From positions 1 through 46,008 of the forward strand of contig JASLJE010000034.1 in assembly GCA_030152565.1 (NCBI GenBank): 46,008 nt of DNA, in the 5' to 3' direction. The notes beneath the pieces were generated by a model. That model was not told where the DNA came from. It did no database searches and was given only the letters and a program-made list of their open reading frames with translations. The stretch comes from Peptoniphilaceae bacterium (GTDB lineage Bacteria; Bacillota; Clostridia; Tissierellales; Peptoniphilaceae). Both the position numbers and the translations under genes were made by a program. This document shows positions 17,396 to 26,700 of this stretch, piece after piece. Every line of letters begins with the position of its first letter. Position 1 is the stretch's first letter.

Positions 17396-18592
17396 ATGAA
17401 TAAGAATTTAAAGAAGATTATTAGTATGGTCTTAGTTCTAGCCCTTGTATTTGGAGGCTATGGCCTAGGCTACAAGAAGGGTCAAAAGGAATATGGATCC
17501 AAGGACATGGTTGAAGTGGCCAATAAAATCTATAAGATGAAGGCCAATATAGATTCAGAGTTTCTCTATGACTATGACAGTGAAAAGATGAAGGATGGAA
17601 TCTATAAGGGATATTTAGCTGGCCTGGACGACCAGTATTCAGCCTATTATAATGCAGACGAATTCAAGGCCCTTAATGAACATACAGAAGGGGAATTTGC
17701 TGGTGTAGGTATAGAAATATCAGGAGTTAAGGGCAATAAAATTGTTGTCATATCCCCTATAAAGGGAACTCCAGCAGAAAAGGCTGGCATTATGGCAGGA
17801 GACGAAATCCTAGCTATAGATGGCAAGGCCTATAGTAATGAAGAGATAAATGATGCTGTCAAGGTAATGAGGGGCAAGGAAGGCGAAAAGGTCACCCTTA
17901 CCATAGGCAGGGAAGAAAAGGGAGAATATGTGAGAAAGGACATTGAAATCATCAGGGAAATCATTGATGTTCAATCAGTCTACTCAGAAGTTATAGAAGG
18001 AAAGATAGGCTATATTTATATATCTAGCTTCCAAAGGCATACGGCTGAACAGTTTAAGGAAAACCTTAAGGACTTGAAGGACCAGGGAGTGGAAAGATTG
18101 GTTCTAGACTTGAGAAATAATCCGGGAGGCCTTTTGGATGTGACCATAGACCTGGCAGACTACTTGATTTCAGATGGGACCATAGTTTCTGTCAAGGATG
18201 CCCAAGACAAGACCAAGGAATATAGGGCTGGTAAGGGCAGTGAACAAATAGAGATGATAACTCTTATCAATAAGGGTTCAGCATCAGCATCAGAAATCCT
18301 ATCAGGAGCCTTAAAGGAAAATAAAAGATCCTTAATCTTGGGAGAAAATACCTTTGGTAAGGGAGTTGTCCAAAAGATTATTGAATTTAGGGACGAAAAT
18401 CCTAGGACGGGTATGAAGCTTACCATAGCAGAATTCTTTACTCCAGAGGGAAATAAAATCCAGGGAGTGGGAATAGCCCCAGATAGGGAAGTAAAATTAA
18501 AGGATGGAGTAAGACTTATCGGTCCGGAAAATATAAAAGAAGACAATCAATTACAAGAAGCAGTTAAAATCTTAAAAGAAAAGGCGTCCTAG
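17396..18592 (+). CDS. S41-family C-terminal processing peptidase (CtpA/CtpB-like)
   Basis: Membrane-anchored or secreted serine protease that trims protein C-termini outside the cell. An N-terminal hydrophobic segment (about 4-24) precedes a PDZ domain (GVGIEISGVKGN to AGDEILAIDGK, about 100-155) and the S41 catalytic core. The Ser-Lys dyad can be placed at S297 in GSASASEI and K322 in FGKG, 25 residues apart as in B. subtilis CtpB. The ATG at 17396 follows AAAGGAAAG; the GTG at 17390 overlaps that site. No promoter fits between the preceding terminator and the start, so it is likely expressed by read-through from ftsEX. A role in maturing or degrading the neighbouring hydrolase is inference. 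Confidence 0.93.
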   Translation: MNKNLKKIISMVLVLALVFGGYGLGYKKGQKEYGSKDMVEVANKIYKMKANIDSEFLYDYDSEKMKDGIYKGYLAGLDDQYSAYYNADEFKALNEHTEGEFAGVGIEISGVKGNKIVVISPIKGTPAEKAGIMAGDEILAIDGKAYSNEEINDAVKVMRGKEGEKVTLTIGREEKGEYVRKDIEIIREIIDVQSVYSEVIEGKIGYIYISSFQRHTAEQFKENLKDLKDQGVERLVLDLRNNPGGLLDVTIDLADYLISDGTIVSVKDAQDKTKEYRAGKGSEQIEMITLINKGSASASEILSGALKENKRSLILGENTFGKGVVQKIIEFRDENPRTGMKLTIAEFFTPEGNKIQGVGIAPDREVKLKDGVRLIGPENIKEDNQLQEAVKILKEKAS

Positions 18593-18605
18593 GATGCCTT
18601 TTTTT
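18579..18605 (+). terminator. Intrinsic terminator overlapping the ctpA stop codon
   Basis: AAAAGGCGTC (18579-18588) pairs with GATGCCTTTT (18593-18602), with one G-U pair, a CTAG loop holding the TAG stop, and Ts to 18605. Confidence 0.85.
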
Positions 18606-18606
18606 A

Positions 18607-18635
18607 TTGACATGAAACATATGTTCGTTTACTAT
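18607..18635 (+). promoter_or_regulatory. Sigma-A promoter of uvrBA
   Basis: A perfect TTGACA at 18607-18612 and TACTAT at 18630-18635 are exactly 17 bp apart. It starts directly after the ctpA terminator. Confidence 0.85.
18614..18627 (+). promoter_or_regulatory. LexA (DinR) box between -35 and -10 of uvrBA
   Basis: GAAACATATGTTCG matches the Gram-positive SOS box CGAACATATGTTCG at 12 of 14 positions; only the first two differ. It occupies the spacer of the uvrB promoter, where repressor would exclude RNA polymerase. uvrBA is a classical SOS target. Confidence 0.85.
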
Positions 18636-18661
18636 TAAATAAGAAAGTGATGGGGGAAGAT

Positions 18662-20638
18662 ATGGATAAATTTGAATTGGTTTCCAATTATAAGCCTAGA
18701 GGAGATCAGCCAGAGGCTATAAAAGAACTGGTTGATGGCTTAAATAATGAAGATAGATTTCAAACCCTAAAAGGGGTTACTGGCTCTGGTAAGACCTTTA
18801 CCATGGCCAATATAATAGAAAAGACAAATAGGCCTACCCTGGTCCTGGCCCACAACAAGACCCTGGCCTATCAACTATTTACTGAGTTTAAAGAGTTTTT
18901 TCCCAATAATGCAGTTGAATACTTTGTGTCCTACTATGACTATTACCAGCCGGAAGCCTATGTGGCAGCCACTGATACCTACATAGCCAAGGACTCGTCT
19001 ATAAATGATGAGATAGATAAGTTAAGGCACTCGGCTACAGCAGCTCTTTTTGAGAGAAAGGACGTAATTATAGTGGCCTCAGTATCCTGTATCTATGGCC
19101 TGGGAGACCCGATTGACTATGAGAACATGACAGTTTCTTTAAGACCAGGCATGCAGATAGAAAGAGATGAGGTTTTAACCAGACTGATAAACATCCAGTA
19201 CACTAGAAATGACATGAACTTTACCAGGGGGACCTTTAGGGTGAGAGGGGATGTGGTAGACATCTTTCCAGCCAATGCGACAGAGCAGGTCCTAAGAGTG
19301 GAATTTTTTGGGGATGAGATAGATAGAATATCAGAGATAAACTATTTAACAGGAGAGGTCCTAGGCTATAGAAAGCATATATGGATTTTTCCAGCCTCCC
19401 ACTATGCCACATCTAGGGAGAAGATTAACCAGGCTATCCTGTCCATAGAAGAAGAATTAAGGATAAGGCTGGAAGAGTTGGTATCCCAAAACAAGCTGGT
19501 AGAGGCTCAAAGACTGGAGCAAAGAACCCTATACGATATAGAGATGCTACAAGAAATAGGTTTTTGTACAGGTATAGAAAACTATTCTAGACACTTAAGT
19601 CAAAGGGAGGCAGGTAGTAGACCCTATACCTTAATAGACTATTTCCCAGAAGACTTTATCCTCATGGTAGATGAGTCCCATGTGACCCTGCCTCAAGTTA
19701 GGGGGATGTATGAAGGAGATAGGTCTAGAAAGCAAAACCTGGTAGACTATGGATTTAGGCTGCCATCAGCCCTGGACAATAGGCCACTTAAGTTTAAAGA
19801 ATTTGAAAAACTTATAGGCCAGGCAATCTTTGTTTCTGCTACTCCAGGACCTTATGAAAAAGATCATGAGACCAGGGAGGTAGAACAGATCATTAGGCCA
19901 ACCGGTCTATTGGATCCTATCATAGAGGTTAGAGAGACTAAGAACCAAATAGATGATTTAATATCAGAGATAAATAAGAATACGGAAAGAGGAGACAGGA
20001 CCCTGGTTACCACCCTGACCAAGAAGATGGCAGAAGACTTGACTGACTATATGGAAAAGATGGGTATAAGGGTAACCTACCTTCACTCAGATATAGATAC
20101 TATAGAAAGGGTGGAAATTATAAGGGACCTAAGGCTAAAGAAGTTTGACGTCCTAATAGGTATAAACCTTTTAAGAGAGGGGCTGGATATACCAGAAGTT
20201 TCCCTAATAGCCATCTTAGATGCTGACAAGGAAGGCTTCCTAAGATCAGAGACCTCCCTAATCCAAACCATAGGTAGGGCGGCTAGAAATGAAAATGGTA
20301 GGGTAATAATGTATGGAGATACTATTACCAAGTCTATGGATAAGGCCATCAAGGAAACAGAGAGAAGAAGGGCCATCCAGGACAAGTTTAACAAGGATAA
20401 CAATATAGAGCCCAGGTCTATAGTAAAGGAAATAAAAGAGATAGTTACAGCAACCATGGCTGCTGAAGATGTTGATAGCTATAAGGAAGAAGTTGAAAGC
20501 TTCTCCTTTGAAGAAATCAATAGCCTTATTATTAATATGGAAAAGGAAATGTTTAAGGCTGCTGAAGTCTTAGACTTTGAAAGGGCAGCTAGTTTGAGAG
20601 ATGAGATAGGTAAGTTGAAGAAAGATTATGGAATATAA
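18662..20638 (+). CDS. uvrB: Excinuclease ABC subunit B
   Basis: Damage-verifying helicase-like subunit of nucleotide excision repair. From the ATG at 18662 the protein begins MDKFELVSNYKPRGDQ, the normal family N-terminus; upstream in-frame GTG (18647) and ATG (18650) would add five residues not found in the family. Walker A GVTGSGKT is at 38-45, the beta-hairpin YYDYYQPEAY follows near 92-101, helicase motifs DESH and ATP-dependent QTIGRAARN come later, and a C-terminal UVR motif (FERAASLRDEI) binds UvrC/UvrA. It is followed 8 bp later by uvrA and is under a LexA box. Confidence 0.97.
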   Translation: MDKFELVSNYKPRGDQPEAIKELVDGLNNEDRFQTLKGVTGSGKTFTMANIIEKTNRPTLVLAHNKTLAYQLFTEFKEFFPNNAVEYFVSYYDYYQPEAYVAATDTYIAKDSSINDEIDKLRHSATAALFERKDVIIVASVSCIYGLGDPIDYENMTVSLRPGMQIERDEVLTRLINIQYTRNDMNFTRGTFRVRGDVVDIFPANATEQVLRVEFFGDEIDRISEINYLTGEVLGYRKHIWIFPASHYATSREKINQAILSIEEELRIRLEELVSQNKLVEAQRLEQRTLYDIEMLQEIGFCTGIENYSRHLSQREAGSRPYTLIDYFPEDFILMVDESHVTLPQVRGMYEGDRSRKQNLVDYGFRLPSALDNRPLKFKEFEKLIGQAIFVSATPGPYEKDHETREVEQIIRPTGLLDPIIEVRETKNQIDDLISEINKNTERGDRTLVTTLTKKMAEDLTDYMEKMGIRVTYLHSDIDTIERVEIIRDLRLKKFDVLIGINLLREGLDIPEVSLIAILDADKEGFLRSETSLIQTIGRAARNENGRVIMYGDTITKSMDKAIKETERRRAIQDKFNKDNNIEPRSIVKEIKEIVTATMAAEDVDSYKEEVESFSFEEINSLIINMEKEMFKAAEVLDFERAASLRDEIGKLKKDYGI

Positions 20639-20646
20639 GAGGTAGT

Positions 20647-23466
20647 ATGAGTTTAGAAAATATTGTAATTAAGGGCGCCAAGGCCAATAATTTAAAAAAC
20701 ATAGATTTAGTTTTACCCAGGGATAAGATGATAGTCTTGACTGGCCTAAGTGGGTCAGGCAAGTCTTCCCTGGCCTTTGATACCATCTATGCTGAGGGAC
20801 AAAGAAGATATGTAGAATCCCTATCAAGCTATGCCAGACAGTTTTTGGGACAGATGGACAAGCCGGATGTGGAATATATAGAGGGGCTATCCCCTTCCAT
20901 ATCCATAGACCAAAAGACAACCAATAGAAACCCCAGATCTACAGTGGGTACAGTAACAGAGATATATGACTACTTAAGACTTCTTTTTGCCAAGGCTGGT
21001 ACAGCCTACTGTCCAGTATGTGGCCAAGAAATCAAGGCCATGTCCATAGACCAAATGGTGGACAGAGTATCAGGCCTGGAAGAAAGGAGTAAAATCCTTA
21101 TTCTAGCCCCAGTAGTTATAGGCAAGAAGGGCCAACACAAGAGACTTTTGGAAAACATCCAAAAGGAAGGCTTTACCAGGCTACTGGTAGACGGTCAAAT
21201 GCTTGAATTTGGCCTGGATGAAATAGACTTGGATAAGAATAAAAAACACGACATAGAAATAGTTATAGACAGGCTAATAGTAAAGGAAGGCTTTGAATCC
21301 AGACTGGCAGACTCTATAGAAGTAGCCTTGACCATGGCTTCAGGCATAGTAAATATAGAGGTTTTAGACCAGGAGAAATTTACCATGTCAGCCAACCTAT
21401 CCTGTCCAGACCAACATATGTCTTTAGGAGAAATATCTCCTAGAATGTTCTCCTTCAACGCTCCCTATGGAGCCTGTGAAGAGTGTAATGGTCTAGGCTA
21501 TCACACTAAGGTGGACAAGAAATTAATTATACCAGACTATAGCCTTTCCTTAAATGACAAGGCTGTAAGACCTTATGAGTCTTCCAAGCCAGGGACCTAC
21601 TACTATGAAATATTAAAGGCCATAGCCCATCTTTATAATTTTTCCATGGATGAGCCCTTGGAAAAGGCTCCTAAGGAGATGATAGACCATATACTTTATG
21701 GATCTGACGCCCCTTTATCCTTTGTTTTTGACTCCCACTATTCAGGGGTTAAGAGAACTTCTGTAAAGTTTGAAGGAGTTATTAGGAATTTGGAAAGAAG
21801 GTATGAAAGTTCTACTTCTGAGTCTGTTAGAAAGAGGACTGAAGAGTTTATGAGTGAGGAAGTTTGTGGATCTTGTAAGGGTCATAGGCTAAAAGAGGAA
21901 GTCCTATCCATCAGGATAGAAGATAAGAATATTATGGACATAACAGACCTTAGTATAGATGAGTCCTATAAGTGGTTTGATAGACTTAAGCTGGACAAGA
22001 CCAAGACCCTTATAGCCAACCCTATAGTTAAGGAAATCAAGGCCAGGCTAAAGTTTCTAATAGATGTGGGACTGGGCTACCTAACCCTATCCAGATCAGC
22101 TGGAACTCTGTCAGGGGGAGAATCCCAAAGGATTAGGTTGGCTACCCAAATAGGGGCAGGCCTGGTAGGAGTAGTCTATGTTCTAGATGAACCTAGTATA
22201 GGTCTTCACCAAAGGGACAATGACAAACTACTAAAATCCTTGAGAAACCTGACAGATTTGGGCAATACTCTGATAATAGTTGAACACGATGAGGATACTA
22301 TGAGGGCAGCTGACTATATAGTTGATATAGGTCCAGGGGCAGGAGTTCACGGAGGCCATGTGGTGGCTGAAGGAAGTTATGAGGATATAGTAAACAACGA
22401 AAAGTCCATAACAGGCCAATACCTGTCTAGAAAGAAATTTATACCCCTACCTGAGGAAAGAAGAAGCTCAGATAGGTTTATAGAAATAAAAAATGCCAGG
22501 GAAAATAACCTGAAAGGAATAGATGTTAAGATACCGGTAGGCACTCTGACAGTGGTTACGGGAGTATCCGGGTCAGGCAAGTCCTCCTTAATCAATCAGA
22601 TTCTTTACAATGGACTGATGAAACAACTCCATGGATCCAAGTTAAGGCCAGGTGCCCATGATGAGATCACAGGGGTTGAATATATAGATAAGATAATTGA
22701 GATAGACCAGTCTCCTATAGGAAGGACTCCAAGATCCAATCCAGCCACCTATACTAAGACCTTCGACCTTATAAGAGATGTTTTCTCCATGACCAATGAG
22801 GCCAAGCTTAGGGGCTATGACAAGGGGAGATTCTCCTTTAATGTTAAAGGGGGCAGATGTGAAACCTGTAGTGGAGATGGAGTTATCAAGGTGGAAATGC
22901 ACTTTTTACCAGATGTCTATGTTCCCTGCGAGGTTTGCGGAGGCAAGAGATACAATAGGGAGACTCTTGAAGTCAAGTACAAGGATAAGACCATAGCAGA
23001 TGTCCTAGATATGACAGTTGAAGAGGGACTGGAATTTTTCCAAAACCACCCAGGTATAAAGAGGAAACTCCAAAGTCTTTACGATGTAGGTCTAGGCTAT
23101 ATAAAGATAGGCCAATCATCTACAGAGCTTTCAGGTGGTGAGGCCCAAAGGGTTAAGTTAGCCTCTGAATTAGGTAAGCGATCCACAGGTAAGACCCTTT
23201 ATGTTTTAGATGAGCCTACAACAGGTCTTCATACAGCTGACATTCACAGGTTGGTCAAGGTTTTAAACCAACTGGTAGAAGGGGGCAATACTGTTGTAGT
23301 TATAGAGCACAATCTGGATGTGATAAAAATAGCTGACTATATTATAGATCTAGGACCGGAAGGTGGAGACAAGGGGGGAACTATTGTAGCCACAGGAAGG
23401 CCAGAAGACATAATAAAGGTGGAAGAATCCTATACGGGAAAATATTTGAAACCATATATAGAATAA
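20647..23466 (+). CDS. uvrA: Excinuclease ABC subunit A
   Basis: Damage-sensing ATPase dimer of nucleotide excision repair. It has two ABC halves: Walker A GLSGSGKS at 33-40 with signature LSGGESQR, and a second GVSGSGKS with signature LSGGEAQR. Zinc-binding pairs are visible: C122/C125, C277/C280 with CGSCKGH further on, and CETCSGDG with CEVCGG in the second half. The 939-residue length is standard. AGAGGT precedes the ATG, and it shares the SOS promoter of uvrB. Confidence 0.98.
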   Translation: MSLENIVIKGAKANNLKNIDLVLPRDKMIVLTGLSGSGKSSLAFDTIYAEGQRRYVESLSSYARQFLGQMDKPDVEYIEGLSPSISIDQKTTNRNPRSTVGTVTEIYDYLRLLFAKAGTAYCPVCGQEIKAMSIDQMVDRVSGLEERSKILILAPVVIGKKGQHKRLLENIQKEGFTRLLVDGQMLEFGLDEIDLDKNKKHDIEIVIDRLIVKEGFESRLADSIEVALTMASGIVNIEVLDQEKFTMSANLSCPDQHMSLGEISPRMFSFNAPYGACEECNGLGYHTKVDKKLIIPDYSLSLNDKAVRPYESSKPGTYYYEILKAIAHLYNFSMDEPLEKAPKEMIDHILYGSDAPLSFVFDSHYSGVKRTSVKFEGVIRNLERRYESSTSESVRKRTEEFMSEEVCGSCKGHRLKEEVLSIRIEDKNIMDITDLSIDESYKWFDRLKLDKTKTLIANPIVKEIKARLKFLIDVGLGYLTLSRSAGTLSGGESQRIRLATQIGAGLVGVVYVLDEPSIGLHQRDNDKLLKSLRNLTDLGNTLIIVEHDEDTMRAADYIVDIGPGAGVHGGHVVAEGSYEDIVNNEKSITGQYLSRKKFIPLPEERRSSDRFIEIKNARENNLKGIDVKIPVGTLTVVTGVSGSGKSSLINQILYNGLMKQLHGSKLRPGAHDEITGVEYIDKIIEIDQSPIGRTPRSNPATYTKTFDLIRDVFSMTNEAKLRGYDKGRFSFNVKGGRCETCSGDGVIKVEMHFLPDVYVPCEVCGGKRYNRETLEVKYKDKTIADVLDMTVEEGLEFFQNHPGIKRKLQSLYDVGLGYIKIGQSSTELSGGEAQRVKLASELGKRSTGKTLYVLDEPTTGLHTADIHRLVKVLNQLVEGGNTVVVIEHNLDVIKIADYIIDLGPEGGDKGGTIVATGRPEDIIKVEESYTGKYLKPYIE

Positions 23467-23490
23467 AACTTAGTTTTATTCTATTTTTTT
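23461..23490 (+). terminator. Intrinsic terminator overlapping the uvrA stop codon
   Basis: Stem GAATAAAA (23461-23468) with TTTTATTC (23474-23481), a 5-nt loop, then a long T run. The stem includes the TAA stop. AT-rich, so only moderately strong. Confidence 0.75.
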
Positions 23491-23568
23491 GTTTTTTTTA
23501 AATGAAAACAATTTCATTACAAATATTTAAAAAAATTAACAGATATTAAGGCTTATTAGGCTTTAAAA

Positions 23569-23597
23569 TGGAAAAAACTTGCAATTAGGCATATAAT
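23569..23597 (+). promoter_or_regulatory. Candidate rpoBC promoter P1
   Basis: TGGAAA at 23569-23574 and a perfect TATAAT at 23592-23597 are 17 bp apart. This lies in the 286-bp gap between uvrA and rpoB, which contains no gene. Confidence 0.55.
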
Positions 23598-23609
23598 GTG
23601 TAAATGCTA

Positions 23610-23638
23610 TTGAAAGATGGGAAAATATATGTTAAGAT
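23610..23638 (+). promoter_or_regulatory. Candidate rpoBC promoter P2
   Basis: TTGAAA at 23610-23615 and TAAGAT at 23633-23638 are 17 bp apart. Its -10 overlaps the inverted-repeat cluster that follows. Confidence 0.5.
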
Positions 23639-23656
23639 ATCATATCTAAAAGATAT
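23635..23656 (+). repeat. Overlapping inverted repeats in the rpoB leader
   Basis: AGATAT (23635-23640), ATATCT (23642-23647) and AGATAT (23651-23656) form a 13-bp palindrome around C23641 and, alternatively, a 6-bp hairpin with a 3-nt loop. The cluster overlaps the P2 -10. It could be a protein site or only AT-rich coincidence. Confidence 0.4.
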
Positions 23657-23752
23657 AAGATTATAATGGATAATTGTGCTTATACATATTATCAAGGATA
23701 AAAAATGCAACTAAATTAGTCACTAATATACGAAATGAGGGGTGGATGTATT

Positions 23753-26700
23753 ATGAACAATCATACTGTTATGTATGGTAAGACAGAAAGACAAAGTTTT
23801 TCAAGAATCCCAGAAGCACTTCCGTTACCAAATTTACTGGAAATCCAAACAGGAAGTTATAAATGGTTTATAGAAGAAGGTTTAAAAGAGGTCTTTGAAG
23901 ATATTTCTCCGATTGTAGATCATTCAGGAAATATATTGTTACAATTCGAAGACTATTATTTTGATGAAAAACTTAAATATACTGCGCAAGAAGCTAAAGA
24001 TAGGGATGCTAACTATGCGAAGTCATTAAAGGTAAAAGTAAGACTGATAATACTAGAAGATGGAAATCCAAAGGAAATTAAGGAACAAGAAGTATTTATG
24101 GGTGATTTCCCTCTAATGACAGATTCAGGTACTTTTATTATAAACGGTGCTGAAAGAGTCGTTGTCAGTCAATTGGTAAGGTCCCCTGGAGTATATTATA
24201 GTGAAGATTTCGATAAATCAGGTAAGAGATTAGTATCATCAACAGCTATACCAAATAGAGGAGCTTGGCTGGAATACGATACAGACGCAGCGGGAGCTAT
24301 GACTGTAAGAATAGATAGAACTAGAAAACTACCAGCAACTACCTTGGTTAGAGCTTTAATGTATCAAGATGACGAAGAGATTTTAGAAGCTTTTGGTGAT
24401 ACAGAAACTTTGAGAAAGACCTTGGAAAAAGAAGTGTCTAAAACTCAAGAAGAAGCTTTGCTAGAAATATATAAGAAGTTAAAACCGGGAGATCCTGCTT
24501 CAATAGAATCAGCAGAGCCTTTGATTTACAACTTATTCTTCGACCCTAGAAGATATGACCTAGCTAAAGCAGGTAGATATAAATTTAATAAAAAACTAGC
24601 TCTAAGAGATAGGATCACAGAAAAATACGCTGCCAGAGATGTTATCAGTGAAGATGGTGAAATCATAGTAGATAAGGGAGACTTTATCACACTAGACAAG
24701 GCCATAGAAATTGAAAATGCAGGTGTTAATTCAGTTGATGTTGTCTTGACAGCAGATGAAGTAGGAGAAGTTACTCCTGTTAGGGTAATGGGAAATCACT
24801 TTGTTGACCTAGATGCCTTTGAAGAAATAAAAGATTTAGACCTATCAGGTCTAGGCTTGTCAGAAAAAGTATTCTACCCAGAAATGAGAAGAATTATTGA
24901 TTCCTTCACTGAAGATATGAAGGACAAGCAAAAGATTAGGGAAATTAAAAAGCACAAGGACATACTTTCTCCTAAAAATATCACTGTAGAAGATATTATG
25001 GCTACCTTCAGTTACCAATTAAACCTATATGAATGGGTTGGGGAAATTGACGATATAGACCATTTAGGAAATAGAAGGGTTAGAGCAGTTGGTGAGTTGT
25101 TACAAAACCAATTCAGAATAGGTCTTTCCAGAATGGAAAGAGTTGTTAGGGAAAGAATGACAACTGGAGACCAAGAAATGCTTACTCCTCAAAGCTTATT
25201 AAATATAAGACCAGTTACAGCTGCCATCAAGGAATTCTTTGGTTCATCCCAATTATCACAATTTATGGACCAAACAAATCCGATGTCAGAGTTAACCCAC
25301 AAGAGAAGATTATCAGCCTTGGGACCAGGTGGTTTGTCTAGAGATAGGGCCGGCTACGAGGTAAGGGACGTTCACAACTCCCACTATGGTAGGGTTTGTC
25401 CTATAGAAACACCAGAAGGACCAAACATCGGTTTGATAACATCCTTAACTACTTATGGTAGGATCAATGGATATGGATTTATTGAGACTCCTTATAGAAA
25501 GGTAGAAAAGGGAACTGGTAGGGTAACAGAAGAAATAGTTTACTTGACTGCTGATGAAGAAGACAAGTATATCAAGGCCCAAGCCAATGAACCTTTAGAT
25601 GAAAACAATGTGTTTATAAACGAAAGGGTATCTGGTAGGGGTATTAACGCAGTAAACGACGTTTATCCTAAGGAAGAAATAGAATACATGGACGTTTCTC
25701 CACAACAAATTGTTTCAGTTGGAGCTGCCATGATTCCATTCTTGGAAAACGACGACGCGACAAGAGCCCTAATGGGTGCTAACATGCAGCGTCAAGCAGT
25801 GCCTTTACTAAAGGCTGAATCACCAATCATAGGAACAGGTATAGAATATAGGGCAGCCAAGGACTCAGGAGTAGTAATTGTTGCTAAAAATTCTGGAGTT
25901 ATTGACTATGTAGGTGATACTAGGATTAGGATTAAAAAAGAAGATGGTTCTTACGATGACTATGAGGTTCTTAAGTTTAAGAGGGCCAACCAAGGAACAA
26001 CCTTCAACCAAAGACCTATCGTCAAGGTGGGAGAAAAGGTTAAGAAGGGCGATGTAATTGCCGATGGTCCATCTACAGACAATGGAGAAATCTCTCTAGG
26101 TAAGAACATTTTAATAGCCTTCATGACATGGGAAGGATACAACTACGAAGACGCCATGTTATTAAATGAAAAATTAGTTATAGATGACGTTCTAACTTCA
26201 GTTCATATAGAAGAACACAATTGTGAAGCTAGGGAAACCAAGTTAGGACCTGAAGATATTACCAGAGATATTCCAAATATCGGGGAAGATATGAGAAAAG
26301 ATCTAGACGAAAACGGAATTATCAGAATTGGTGCAGAAGTACAGGCTGGAGATATTCTAGTAGGTAAGGTTACTCCTAAGGGAGAAACTGAACTATCACC
26401 AGAAGAAAGACTACTTAGGGCAATCTTCGGTGAAAAGGCTAGGGAAGTAAGAGATACATCTTTAAGAGTTCCTCACGGGGAAGCTGGAGTTGTAGTAGAT
26501 GTTAAAACCTACTCAAGAGAAGGCGGAGATGAATTACAACCAGGCCTTAATAAGGTTATAAGAGTTTATGTAGCTACCAAGAGAAAGATTTCTGTTGGGG
26601 ATAAGATGTGTGGTCGTCACGGTAATAAAGGGGTTGTTTCCCGTATTTTACCTATCGAAGACATGCCCTTCCTACCAAACGGAGATCCAGTACAAATAGT

